Below, in pieces: positions 54,259-62,751 of a stretch of DNA of 64,000 nucleotides. This DNA is from Bifidobacterium animalis subsp. animalis ATCC 25527 (GTDB lineage Bacteria > Actinomycetota > Actinomycetes > Actinomycetales > Bifidobacteriaceae), in contig NC_017834.1 of the NCBI RefSeq assembly GCF_000260715.1, positions 1 through 64,000 of the forward strand, read 5' to 3'. Numbering within the stretch: the stretch's first letter is position 1; each line of letters opens with the position of its first letter. The translations under genes were made by a program, and so were the position numbers. The notes below the pieces were generated by a model. The model saw only the letters and a program-made list of their open reading frames with translations, did not search any database and had not been told where the DNA came from.

Positions 54259-54600
54259 CGGATGCTTCCGTAGTCTGTGCCGTCGGTGGGTGCCGCTGTG
54301 GTCGAATATGCAGATGCTTCCGAAAACTGTGCCGCGGAATGGTCTGCAGATGGCATATCTCACGGAAACTTCCGTGAATTACGCTGCGTAGAGCGTGGTT
54401 TGCGGCATGGTTTGCGGAAGGTTCCGTGAATTGAGCCGCGGATGGGTCTGTGAGCGGTCTATCTTGCGGATGCTTCCAAAAACTATGCCGTGACTGGGCA
54501 CTGTTGTGGTCGAATGTGCGGAAGGTTCCGTGAACTATGCCGTGGGGAAGTCTGTGAATGACATATTTTACGGAGATTTCCGCAGACTATGCCGCGGAAG
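54259..54600 (+). repeat. 52-bp tandem array 5 (7 units)
   Basis: Cores start at 54259, 54311, 54363, 54415, 54467, 54519 and 54571, exactly 52 bp apart throughout. Each unit has the palindromic core, then TRAAYTRTGCCGYGG. The right end abuts the regulator remnant. This is the longest array in the window. Confidence 0.92.
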
Positions 54601-54618
54601 GAACACCGACGCCTCCGC

Positions 54619-54905
54619 TCACTGCTCCCGCGGCCAATGCTGCGCCAGATATTGCTGGATCAGCAGGGCGAGCCGCCGGTTGTCGCACAGGAACGTGGCG
54701 TAGAAGTCGATGCGATTGGCGGGATCGGCAATGCTCACCGCCGTGCGCGTGTGCGTCATGAACCGTTCGTCGGTCATGCGCAGCGACCTCGTGAGATTGG
54801 AGTAGAAGAACGGGAACGCCGAGTATTTGCTGATCTGTTCGAGCGCGCTCAAGTCCTGCTGGTACAGGAAGTGCGCGCCGGGAATATGTTCCTCTATGAC
54901 CGCCC
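54619..54905 (-). pseudogene. C-terminal fragment of a regulator-like protein
   Basis: About 90 codons read EEHIPGAHFLYQQDLSALEQ, SKYSAFPFFYSNLTRSLRMT, then IDFYATFLCDNRRLALLIQQ, ending HWPREQ-stop. The all-helical pattern resembles the ligand-binding C-terminus of a TetR-type regulator, but this is uncertain. The N-terminal HTH is absent; the frame merges upstream with a truncated GH3 gene near 54905. Confidence 0.5.
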
Positions 54906-54914
54906 GACACGGGC

Positions 54915-55226
54915 CTATGTCGTGCGCTGGGCGAGCGGATTGAAATTGCCGATCGCCACGCCGACCTCGCGCACGAGTCCCGGGTTCCAGCTGCTTGCCA
55001 TGCCCGCTGCCGGAGGGAAGCATGTGGCGGGAATGGAATGCTCAATGTCCATCGACGTGTTTTCCATGGCTTTGCGCAACCCATGCGGACCATCGGTGAT
55101 TATATACGAAGTGCTCTTGCTGAGCCCGTTCAAGTGCCACGCATCCGCGCCCGAAGTGAGTGCCGCCCTCTTCTCAAGTGACAGTTCGTGTGCTGGTGTC
55201 GTGTGGTGCGGGGATGCGTGGGGCAT
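54915..55226 (-). pseudogene. N-terminal fragment of a GH3 beta-glucosidase
   Basis: From ATG 55226 (MPHASPHHTTPAHELSLEKR) about 95 codons match the start of GH3 beta-glucosidases: SLEKRAALTSGADAWHLNGL, ITDGPHGLR and IPATCFPPAAGMASSWNPGL with VREVG. The catalytic Asp region and the remaining ~650 residues are missing; after RTT-stop the sequence changes to the regulator fragment. A large deletion probably fused the two. Confidence 0.8.
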
Positions 55227-55439
55227 TCGACTCCTTTCGTGCGCGTCGGGGAGGGGCAGCTATGTGCACATGCGCGGCATTGCGTAATGCGGGCATAAGA
55301 ATGAACGAAGACGAGCTTCGCAAATAAAAATATCGTAAATGCGCGCATTGTCGCCCTGCAAGGGGTGAATAACGGTGAAATGCTTAGATACATTCGTCGA
55401 TTTCGTTCGACATGCATTTCGCTTGGATGTGTCTGTTGC

Positions 55440-56252
55440 TTAGCCGAAGCTTTCGATTGCGCCAATCAATTCGAGCTTGCCCTGATCCACGCGATCACGC
55501 CCGTACACATCGAGGAATCGATTGCGATATGCGTCGGTATGCAGATTGAATTGCAATGTCCAGATTCCCCAGAATATGTCGATGTGACGGTCTGAGAACC
55601 CGGCATGGTCGAGATCGATGAAACCGGAGAGACGCCAGTCATCGAGCATGATATTCGGCAGACAGTAGTCGCCGTGAATCAGCGCGTCCGAATGCAGTGT
55701 CCCAGCCCCCTCGGCAATGACCCGCCGCGCGTCACTCTGCGAAAGTCTGCAGAATTGCGCGTCGAAGCGTCCGGTATGCATGCCGTGTTCGGCGTTGGCG
55801 AGATAGTCTGCGAGCACATCGGGAATGGCGAGCGCTGCGACCTGCTCATGTTTGGTGCGCGGCAGCTCGTGGAGTTGCCTCAACAAGGTGGCCAATGTGT
55901 CGCATAGCCGCTGCGGGTTGGCGAGATGGCGTTCCGCGGTGCAGTCTTCGCCGCGAACCGCGCGTGTGAGCAGCCAATCCGCCTGCGATTCGCTTCCGGG
56001 CAGGTATTCGAGCACTTCCGGGCCGATGCCGAGCATGTGGAACACCTCATTCATGCGCGCTTCGTGGGCGAGCGTGCCGGCTGCCGCGGTTTTGAGGAAT
56101 AGATCGGGGCGGGCGTTTTCGCGGGAGCCGTCCGAGAGTGCGTAGACGCGCGCCTCGGGGGAGGAGCTGCTGTCGTATAGTCGATACCCTGCCGTGTATT
56201 GCTGCAGTTGGGCCGGCAGATTGGGAATGCTCTCGATTGGTGTGCGTTGCAT
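55440..56252 (-). CDS. Aminoglycoside phosphotransferase (APH) family kinase
   Basis: The 270-aa product has the APH fold: the catalytic loop LIHGDYCLPNIMLDD (near residues 187-201) and the metal-binding FIDLDHAGFSDR (near 205-216), with the N-lobe Lys in PDLFLKTAA. It is closest in layout to APH(3')-type aminoglycoside kinases, but in bifidobacteria such genes are usually chromosomal and may act on other alcohols. ATG 56252 (MQRTPIESIP) follows GAAAGC. It lies downstream of dps in the same direction, separated by a strong hairpin. Confidence 0.85.
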   Translation of the reverse strand: MQRTPIESIPNLPAQLQQYTAGYRLYDSSSSPEARVYALSDGSRENARPDLFLKTAAAGTLAHEARMNEVFHMLGIGPEVLEYLPGSESQADWLLTRAVRGEDCTAERHLANPQRLCDTLATLLRQLHELPRTKHEQVAALAIPDVLADYLANAEHGMHTGRFDAQFCRLSQSDARRVIAEGAGTLHSDALIHGDYCLPNIMLDDWRLSGFIDLDHAGFSDRHIDIFWGIWTLQFNLHTDAYRNRFLDVYGRDRVDQGKLELIGAIESFG

Positions 56253-56311
56253 ATGCTTTCGAAATGGGTCGGTGGGTGTCGGAGTCACCGGAATGCAGGC
56301 GGATAAGTACA

Positions 56312-56354
56312 CGCGCAGGCCCCCGCTCCGAGCTCGGAGACGAGGGCCTGCGCG
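56312..56354 (-). terminator. Terminator hairpin after dps
   Basis: CGCGCAGGCCC (56312-56322) pairs with GGGCCTGCGCG (56344-56354), and an inner CTCCGAGCTCGGAG palindrome extends the structure. The T run on the minus side is short. It lies 28 bp beyond the dps stop. Confidence 0.65.
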
Positions 56355-56381
56355 CATCTGGAAGCCTGTTGGGCAACCGGT

Positions 56382-56864
56382 CTAGTCGATGAGGAACGAG
56401 CGCATGAACCACTGGAACTGCTCAAGCTTGAGCACATGGTCCTGCACGATGTTCGAGCTGATCACATCGAGGTCGTCAAGTTCCTTGATCGCGGTGCGGT
56501 CGGCCTTGATGAACGAATCGTAGTACTTGTCGAGCGCGCGCAGGTAGTCGAGCGTGTTCTGGCGCCCCTCAAGCTCGAACTTGTCCCACGTGCGGAAGCG
56601 CACGATGTCGTCCGGACGGCCGCTCGGGGAACCGCCGAGTGCGGCGATGCGCTCAGCCGTCTCGTCGGCCATCGCGAGCACCTCGTCGACCTGCGGGTCG
56701 AGCATCTCATGCACGGCGATGAAGTTCGGGCCGGCCACATTCCAATGCGCATGCTTGAGCACGAGCGCCGCCTCCTGCTCCTGGCTCAGACGCTCCTGGA
56801 GAATGCCGATGATCTTCTCCGAAGCCACCTCGTCGAGGCCTGGAATAATGAATGACAATGCCAT
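56382..56864 (-). CDS. dps: Dps-type DNA-protecting ferritin
   Basis: Dps oxidises Fe(II) with H2O2 and stores iron in a dodecamer, protecting DNA in starvation. The 160-aa product has the inter-subunit ferroxidase residues His and Asp/Glu in LKHAHWNVAGPNF (near 38-50) and EVLAMADETAERIAALGG (near 63-80). AAAGGACG lies seven bases before ATG 56864 (MALSFIIPG); ATG 56870 is in frame. Expected partners are none; it is monocistronic with a hairpin downstream. Confidence 0.93.
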   Translation of the reverse strand: MALSFIIPGLDEVASEKIIGILQERLSQEQEAALVLKHAHWNVAGPNFIAVHEMLDPQVDEVLAMADETAERIAALGGSPSGRPDDIVRFRTWDKFELEGRQNTLDYLRALDKYYDSFIKADRTAIKELDDLDVISSNIVQDHVLKLEQFQWFMRSFLID

Positions 56865-56988
56865 ATGCACGTCCTTTCACGAAATCGCCTACGTTCTGCA
56901 GGCTCTTATTCGAGCTTACGTACGTGAACCCGGCAACACATGAGCATGAGCTGATAGCCTAATGTGACGTGGCTCTCACGACGGTTGT

Positions 56989-58344
56989 CTACTTGTCGGA
57001 ATGCTCCGGGCCCACGGCCTGCTGATCGTCCGGGGTCTCCGTGTCGCCGTTCGCCGTGCCCTTGCGCACCTTGATCGTCTCGATGCGACGACCGTCCACC
57101 TTCGTGATCGTCATTGTATACGCGTCATCCACCACGAGATGGTCGCCCACCTCGCCCATCTTGCCGGAATGCGCGAGGAAGTAGCCGGCGACCGTCTCAT
57201 ACGGGCCGTCCTCGAGCTCGATGCCGGTGAGATCGGCGAAGTCCTCGATGGTCATGCCGCCGTCGATGGTGGCGACGCCGTCCACGAACACGTCGGTGGG
57301 CAGCTTGTCTTTCGGGGTGTCCTCCGGCAGATCATACTCGTCGCGAATGTCGCCGACGAGCTCCTCGGTCATGTCTTCAAGCGTGACAATGCCGTCGGTG
57401 CCGCCGTATTCATCAATCACCACAGCCAGATGAATGCCGCGTTTGCGCAGCAGCGACAGGCTCGGTAGCAGTTTCGACGTGCCCGGCAGTGAAATGCCCT
57501 CGCGCGTGACATCGGCCACCGTCTTCGCATCCGGGTCGCGAACGTCGAGCAGGTCGCGCACATGCACGAATCCGAGCACGTCGTCGAACGACTTGCCAAT
57601 CACCGGGTAACGCGAGTACGGCAGCTCGCGCACCTGGGCCGCGGCGTCCGCCAGCGGGGTGTCGCCGTCGAGGAAGACCACATCGGCACGCGGGCGCATG
57701 ACCTCGGCGACAATGGTCTCCGAGGCGTCGAACACGTCGTCGAGAATCGTGCGTTCGTCTTTGGTGAGATTCGTGTTCGAGCTCACCAGCACGCGCAGCT
57801 CCTCGTCCGAGACCTCGGACTCCGTCTCGTTCGGGTCGAAGCCGAGCAGTCGCACAATGCCATTCGTGTTCTTGCCAATGAGCCAGATGATCGGCCGGCA
57901 CACCTTCGCAAACGCGCTGATCGCCGGCACGACGGCGCGGGCGATCTGTTCATTGCGCTGCATGGCGATGCGCTTCGGCACCATCTCGGAAATCACAATC
58001 GAGCAGTACGAGATGACGAGCGTGAGCACAATGGTGGTGAGCGGTGCGGCCACATTGCTTGGCACGCCCCAGCCTTCCACTACCGGCACAATGAACGGCG
58101 AGATCGACGATTCGCCGAAGGAGGCGGAGAGGAAGCCGGAGAGCGTGACACCGATCTGCACGGTGGACAGGAACGTGTTCGGGTCACGGGCGATCTTCGC
58201 CACGCGCTTGCCTCGGGCATCCTCCTGTTCCATCTGGTCGATCTGCGAACCGCGCAGCGAGACGAGCGCGAGCTCGGTGCCGGCGAACACGGAACCAAGC
58301 AGCAGGAAGACGAAAATGAGCAGAATGTTCAAACCAAGTGACAT
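56989..58344 (-). CDS. CNNM/CorC (HlyC) family transporter with CBS domains
   Basis: The 451-aa product has an N-terminal DUF21/CNNM membrane domain with three to four helices (about residues 1-190), a CBS pair (about 205-330; VMRPRADVVFLDGDTPLADA, FVHVRDLLDV) and a C-terminal CorC_HlyC domain (about 345-430; DGGMTIEDFADLTGIELEDG). This family mediates Mg2+/Co2+ efflux or homeostasis; the hemolysin label is historical. ATG 58344 (MSLGLNILLIF) is the only plausible start. Confidence 0.9.
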   Translation of the reverse strand: MSLGLNILLIFVFLLLGSVFAGTELALVSLRGSQIDQMEQEDARGKRVAKIARDPNTFLSTVQIGVTLSGFLSASFGESSISPFIVPVVEGWGVPSNVAAPLTTIVLTLVISYCSIVISEMVPKRIAMQRNEQIARAVVPAISAFAKVCRPIIWLIGKNTNGIVRLLGFDPNETESEVSDEELRVLVSSNTNLTKDERTILDDVFDASETIVAEVMRPRADVVFLDGDTPLADAAAQVRELPYSRYPVIGKSFDDVLGFVHVRDLLDVRDPDAKTVADVTREGISLPGTSKLLPSLSLLRKRGIHLAVVIDEYGGTDGIVTLEDMTEELVGDIRDEYDLPEDTPKDKLPTDVFVDGVATIDGGMTIEDFADLTGIELEDGPYETVAGYFLAHSGKMGEVGDHLVVDDAYTMTITKVDGRRIETIKVRKGTANGDTETPDDQQAVGPEHSDK

Positions 58345-58635
58345 AGCCTCAAGCGTATGTCATTGGCACGCCAATGTGTTCGCCAACGTGAAGAGATCGC
58401 GAGCGAATGGCACATTCTGGTACGGCAGCCGCTATTTCCGTATTTCCGATTGTGAGGTGGGGCTCTTTAGCGTATCGACTGCAAAAAGCCTTTTTATTAA
58501 ACAAGTGCTCGAATTATTGCCTAATAAAAGGGTTTGGGTTGCACATATTGCCCCAGGCGCCCACCTAACAATCGGAGATACGCAGGCTAGCGCAGCAGTG
58601 GCAGGCTCCCATCAGCTTGTTCACTTTTCAGTGAG
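58345..58635. other. Intergenic region with a palindrome
   Basis: CCTTTTTATTA (58489-58499) and TAATAAAAGGG (58522-58532) form an 11-bp stem with one mismatch, a possible terminator of the carbonic anhydrase gene. No gene is visible. Confidence 0.5.
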
Positions 58636-59313
58636 TCAGAAGCTCAGCACCTCTACCAGGCCAGTGTCAAGACGGTAGCGGGCGCCCACGATCATGAGCC
58701 GTTCATGGGCGAGCGCGTCGCGAATCACCTCGGAACTCGTGACGAGCTGTTCGATCGTGTGCGCAATGTGCACCTGCTCGTAATCGTCACGCGAATCAAG
58801 GCCGGCCATGCGGGCCTGCCATACGGAGATGCCTATGTTCTTCAGGAATTCGCTCGACGACGATGCAATCACCTCGTCGAGATCCTCCATGATCCGTTCC
58901 TTCTCCTGTGCGTCGGTGATCTCGTGGGTGAGGTGCTCGGTGAGCGCATCGAGTTCCTTCTCCGCCTGCGCGACTGCGGCGCAATGCTGGTGCGAGAGCA
59001 CAACGAGCAGACTCACGTGCAGCGATGAGACCGCGTATTCGAGCGTCTGCAGCACGGCCTGATCGAGCATCTCGCCGGCGGTGCGCACCGTGAACATGTC
59101 ACCGAGACCCGCATCGAAGATGATCTCGGGAGGCACGCGCGAATCCGAGCAGCTCAGCACGGCGGCATCGGGGTTCTGTGTGTCGATGAGCGACTCGCGC
59201 GTCTCCTTGTCTTGCCACGGGTGCTCCGCCTTGCCTTCGGCGAAGCGTCGGTTGCCGGCGAGCATACGGCTCCATGTGCTGTTCGCGGTGGTCTCCTGAG
59301 TGCTATCGGTCAT
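58636..59313 (-). CDS. Beta-class carbonic anhydrase
   Basis: The enzyme interconverts CO2 and bicarbonate, supplying bicarbonate to carboxylases in an anaerobe. The 225-aa product carries the zinc ligands Cys and Asp-Arg dyad in VLSCSDSRVPPE (near residues 53-64) and His/Cys in LSHQHCAAV (near 107-115). ATG 59313 follows AAGGGGAATC. It diverges from the LacI gene with 94 bp between starts. Confidence 0.94.
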   Translation of the reverse strand: MTDSTQETTANSTWSRMLAGNRRFAEGKAEHPWQDKETRESLIDTQNPDAAVLSCSDSRVPPEIIFDAGLGDMFTVRTAGEMLDQAVLQTLEYAVSSLHVSLLVVLSHQHCAAVAQAEKELDALTEHLTHEITDAQEKERIMEDLDEVIASSSSEFLKNIGISVWQARMAGLDSRDDYEQVHIAHTIEQLVTSSEVIRDALAHERLMIVGARYRLDTGLVEVLSF

Positions 59314-59407
59314 GATTCCCCTTATCGCCTCGATGTTCGCATGGGTTACGGTACATCATAGAATCTCTTGAATACAGTTGGTGATGTGTTCGCGAGCGGA
59401 GGTGGCG

Positions 59408-60520
59408 ATGGCAGAGCATAGGGGGGCGAGGAGGCCCTCCATTTTCGAGGTGGCGAAACTCGCCGGCGTGAGTCACCAGACCGTGTCACGCGTGATCAAC
59501 CATTCCCCCAACGTGGCGGAGGCGACTCGCGCGAAGGTGGAGCATGCCATTGCCGAACTCGGCTATCACCCCAGCAATTCCGCGCGCTCACTGGCGTCGA
59601 ACCGCACGCGCACGGTTGGCATGATCGCCGGTGGCCAGCGTTTCTACGGCCCGGTGAGCGCATTGGCGTCCATTGAGGCGACCGCCCGCGCTCATGGCAT
59701 GTTCGTTTCGGTGGCCATGGTGCATGAGGCCGAGTGCACGCAGCGGGAATTCGACGATCTGTGCGGCATGTTCATGCAGCAGGGCGTCGACGCGTTCATC
59801 TTCCTGACGCCCACTGACGAGATGTTCAAGGTGGCCTGCAAGTCGCAGGTGAGCCAGCCGTGCGTGATCATCACCTCGTCGCACGGCGGTGTGAGTGTGA
59901 GCGAGGGCCTGCGCATGTTCAACGCACGCCAGCGCAGGCGTGTCTCGTTGGTGGGCATAGACCAGTGGGTCGGCATGGCGTCGGTGATGCGGCTCATACG
60001 CAAGTACGGGCACCGCAACGTGCTGTTCTTCGCGGGGCCGGGGCAGTGGCGCGATGCCAGCACGCGCCTGATGGCATGGAACAAGCTGTGTGCGCAGAAC
60101 AACGTGAATTCGGTGACGGTGCAGTGCGGCGATTGGGAATCCGCCGACGCCTACCGGCGTATGAACCATATTCTCGACAACATCGGTTCGAACGGCGGCC
60201 GCCTGCCCACTTGCGCGGTATGTTCGAACGACGTTATGGCGATCGGTGTGATCCGCGCATTGCTCGAGCACGGCGTGCGTGTGCCCGACGATATGAGCGT
60301 GACCGGGTTCGACGACATGCCCGGCATGAGCAATCTGTACCCGCCGCTGACCACGGTGAGGCAGGATTTCGACGACCTGGGCACGATGGCCATGAAGGAG
60401 GCGCTGTTCCTCATGGGGGAGGAGGCCGAGCCGGGTTACCCGAACTCACAGCATGGTGTGGGACTGGTGTCGGCGGACCTGATTGTGCGGCAGTCCGTGC
60501 GTGCGGCGCCGCGCAGGTGA
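59408..60520 (+). CDS. LacI family transcriptional regulator
   Basis: The 370-aa product has the LacI HTH (SIFEVAKLAGVSHQTVSRVI, near residues 12-31) with the hinge helix NSARSLASNRT, followed by a periplasmic-binding-protein-like sugar-sensing domain. GGAGGTGGCG precedes ATG 59408 (MAEHRGARRPS); the longer frame to 59378 lacks such a site. The nearest sugar genes are the ABC transporter on the opposite strand from 61510, so control of that operon is possible but not shown. A perfect 13-bp hairpin follows. Confidence 0.93.
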   Translation: MAEHRGARRPSIFEVAKLAGVSHQTVSRVINHSPNVAEATRAKVEHAIAELGYHPSNSARSLASNRTRTVGMIAGGQRFYGPVSALASIEATARAHGMFVSVAMVHEAECTQREFDDLCGMFMQQGVDAFIFLTPTDEMFKVACKSQVSQPCVIITSSHGGVSVSEGLRMFNARQRRRVSLVGIDQWVGMASVMRLIRKYGHRNVLFFAGPGQWRDASTRLMAWNKLCAQNNVNSVTVQCGDWESADAYRRMNHILDNIGSNGGRLPTCAVCSNDVMAIGVIRALLEHGVRVPDDMSVTGFDDMPGMSNLYPPLTTVRQDFDDLGTMAMKEALFLMGEEAEPGYPNSQHGVGLVSADLIVRQSVRAAPRR

Positions 60521-60542
60521 GGGATGATCTGCGAAATACGAA

Positions 60543-60572
60543 GGTGGTCATGCACGGCTGTGCATGACCACC
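60543..60572. terminator. Bidirectional hairpin after the LacI gene
   Basis: GGTGGTCATGCAC and GTGCATGACCACC are perfect 13-bp arms with a GGCT loop, placed between the convergent LacI (+) and 60594 (-) genes. No T run follows. Confidence 0.6.
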
Positions 60573-60593
60573 CACACGTGAGAGGATCGTGGA

Positions 60594-60941
60594 TCAGTTT
60601 GCCAGATCGTTGCCCGCTTCGAACACATGCAGATCGGTGCGCATGAGTTCGCGGGTGTCGTCGGCGAAGAAGCCCTTGTCGGCCGGGAACGTGTCGGACT
60701 TCACACGGTCGGCGTTCACCCATTCGCCGAGCGTGTTTACGGTGACCTCGGGCAGGCCGATGCGGGAGGCGGCGACGAGCAGTTCATCGCGGTTGTTGTC
60801 GGTGTCGCTCATCTCGGAAAGACCGCGCAGGGCGTCGAGATTGTCTTGGAAATCCGCGATCTGCTTGTTGTCGAACAGCACCTGGTACCACTGGTACAGC
60901 GCTTCGCCGGTGCGGGTCATGTCTTCGGTGGTTTCCGCCAT
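60594..60941 (-). CDS. Hypothetical protein (115 aa)
   Basis: A soluble acidic protein: MAETTEDMTRTGEALYQWYQ, a helical middle (FQDNLDALRGLSEMSDTDNN), then GLPEVTVNTLGEWVNADRVK and the end FEAGNDLAN. AAAGGAAC precedes ATG 60941 by five bases. I do not recognise a family. It is downstream of, and co-oriented with, the sugar ABC genes but separated by 158 bp. Confidence 0.75.
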   Translation of the reverse strand: MAETTEDMTRTGEALYQWYQVLFDNKQIADFQDNLDALRGLSEMSDTDNNRDELLVAASRIGLPEVTVNTLGEWVNADRVKSDTFPADKGFFADDTRELMRTDLHVFEAGNDLAN

Positions 60942-61099
60942 GCGGGTTCCTTTCATTGGTGCGCAATGTGCGCGTGACTCAATATGTTCACACGACATCG
61001 TAAACGTGTGCACATCGCATGCCGGGTGACTTCCGCCGCAGGTGTAACCCGGATGGCGGCAGGCGTGCCTACGACGACGGTCTTCCGGAACCGGCTTGG

Positions 61100-61330
61100 T
61101 TATTTGGATGAGGCCTGGTCTGAGGGGTCGGATTTCGTGTTCCAGCCGAGCACCGCGTTGACGCCGCAATACCCGGTGACCACAATGAGGCAGATGCTGA
61201 AGAGGATGTTCGACCAGCTGAACAGGTCGCCTGCCGCGTTGGCCTCCACGCACGTTTGGACGAGCCAGATTGCGCAGGCGATTGCAGTGAGGGCATAGAG
61301 TCGGGCTCGTGCCGCGGAATCGATTTTCAT
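61100..61330 (-). CDS. Small two-helix membrane protein
   Basis: The 76-aa product has two hydrophobic helices (ALTAIACAIWLVQTCV and ILFSICLIVVTGYCGVNAVL) and a polar C-terminus (NTKSDPSDQASSK). GAGGAG lies six bases before ATG 61330. It follows the sugar permease gene after a hairpin, so it may be a weakly coupled member of the same unit. Function unknown. Confidence 0.75.
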   Translation of the reverse strand: MKIDSAARARLYALTAIACAIWLVQTCVEANAAGDLFSWSNILFSICLIVVTGYCGVNAVLGWNTKSDPSDQASSK

Positions 61331-61380
61331 GGTGCTCCTCGCAGTTGGGTTGCGGTGAAGTGTTGCTGTTTTCGGGAAGG

Positions 61381-61423
61381 AGGGTCGCCTGCCACCGACC
61401 GACAGATTGATGGCAAGCGACCC
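61381..61423 (-). terminator. Hairpin downstream of the sugar permease
   Basis: AGGGTCGC-CTGCCA and TGGCAAGCGACCCT form a long, slightly interrupted stem with a 15-base loop, 87 bp past the permease stop. It probably ends or attenuates the ABC operon. Confidence 0.6.
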
Positions 61424-61509
61424 TGATGATGGAGAGGAGGGAAGGAAAGAGGGATTTGGTTGGTTTGGGTGGGGCCGGAATGATTTACCGGCACCCACCC
61501 GAATGGGCA

Positions 61510-62751
61510 TCAGCTCTTCTTGCGCTTCGTCATGATGTCGACGGCAACCGCACCGAGGAGCACGAGGCCTTTGATCGTCTTGACGATTGCGGTGTCGACG
61601 CCCATGATCGACAGGCCCTGGTTGATGACGCCCATGACGAGTGCGCCAACCACTGCGCCGGGAATGGTGCCGACGCCGCCGGTGACTGCCGTGCCGCCGA
61701 TGAAGCAGGCTGCGATCGCATCCATCTCGAACTCCATGCCGGCTTGTGCGGTTGCCGAGGCGAGGCGGGAGAGCACGCAGACGGCTGCCACTGCCGAAAG
61801 GAAGCCCATATGCACGAAGAGTGTGAAATCGACGCGCTTCGTGTTGATGCCTGAGAGGATGGCCGCCTTGCGGTTGCCGCCCACGGCATAGACATGACGC
61901 CCGAACACCGTCTTCGTCAGAATGAAGTTGTAGATGAACACGAGCACCGCAAGAATGACGAGCATGATGGGAATGCCGCCTTGGGTCGCGTTGCCCGACA
62001 GTGCCAGCAGGTAGGTGACGAAGCCGATCAGCAGCGTCGCGATGACGATCTTCGTGACGGTCAGCGCCATCGGTTCGGGATTGAGGCCGGCCTTGGCGAC
62101 CTTGGCACGCCGACGCAGCAAGCTCCACGCATACAGCGCGATGCAGATGATGCCGACGACTATGGTCAATCCGTCGAATGGACCCCACCAGCCGAGGATG
62201 TTCGGCAGGTAGTTACGTGCGATGCCGCGGAATTCCGGGGAGGTGACCGGAACGGATTCGCCGACGATGACCGTTGCGAGGCCACGGAAGATGAGCATGC
62301 CCGCCAGTGTGGTGATGAAGCCCGGGATGCCGACGTACGCCACCCAGAAGCCCTGCCAGCAGCCGATGACCAATCCGACGAGAAGCGAGATGAGAATGGC
62401 CAGCATCCAGTTGACGCCTTGTCGTTCCATCAATATCGCGCAGACACCGCCCACAAAGGCGACAATCGAACCGACGGACAAATCGATATGGGTGGCGATG
62501 ATGACCATGACCATGCCGATTGCCAGAATGATCACGTAGGCGTTCTGCTGGATCAGAGAGACGAAGCTGTTCGGCTTCAACAGGACGCCATCGGTGAGGA
62601 ACTGGAACACGAGCACGATGACGATCAGCGCGCCCACGATGCCGTATTGCTTTGAATTGTTGGCCAATGTGCTCAGGACGCCATTGCCCTTCGCATCCTT
62701 CTTCGGTGCCGGCGCCTTTGCCGGTGCTGGCGTTGCATTTGCGGTGGTCAT
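61510..62751 (-). CDS. Monosaccharide ABC transporter permease (GguB/MmsB type)
   Basis: The 413-aa product is a BPD_transp_2 inner-membrane permease with about ten hydrophobic segments. Landmarks are THIDLSVGSIVAFVGGVCAI, YVGIPGFITTLAGMLIFRGL and GISGINTKRVDFTLF-type loops (AILSGINTKRVDF), and the terminal IKGLVLLGAVAVDIMTKRKK. The Ala/Pro-rich first 20 residues are cytoplasmic. Its ATG overlaps the ATPase stop by four bases (ATGA), so the two are translationally coupled. The family imports xylose, arabinose, galactose or similar sugars. Confidence 0.92.
   Translation of the reverse strand: MTTANATPAPAKAPAPKKDAKGNGVLSTLANNSKQYGIVGALIVIVLVFQFLTDGVLLKPNSFVSLIQQNAYVIILAIGMVMVIIATHIDLSVGSIVAFVGGVCAILMERQGVNWMLAILISLLVGLVIGCWQGFWVAYVGIPGFITTLAGMLIFRGLATVIVGESVPVTSPEFRGIARNYLPNILGWWGPFDGLTIVVGIICIALYAWSLLRRRAKVAKAGLNPEPMALTVTKIVIATLLIGFVTYLLALSGNATQGGIPIMLVILAVLVFIYNFILTKTVFGRHVYAVGGNRKAAILSGINTKRVDFTLFVHMGFLSAVAAVCVLSRLASATAQAGMEFEMDAIAACFIGGTAVTGGVGTIPGAVVGALVMGVINQGLSIMGVDTAIVKTIKGLVLLGAVAVDIMTKRKKS

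Noticed and set aside
25500..54600. Integrated prophage
   Set aside because: No integrase, terminase, portal, capsid or lysis gene is visible; the block is a mosaic of single acquisitions and decayed genes.
54589..55287. 232-codon plus-strand frame over the GH3/regulator remnants
   Set aside because: It has no recognisable protein content, while the minus strand carries clear GH3 sequence.
55440..56252. Acquired aminoglycoside-resistance gene
   Set aside because: The APH fold is clear, but composition and surroundings look chromosomal and no mobile element is adjacent; the substrate cannot be inferred.
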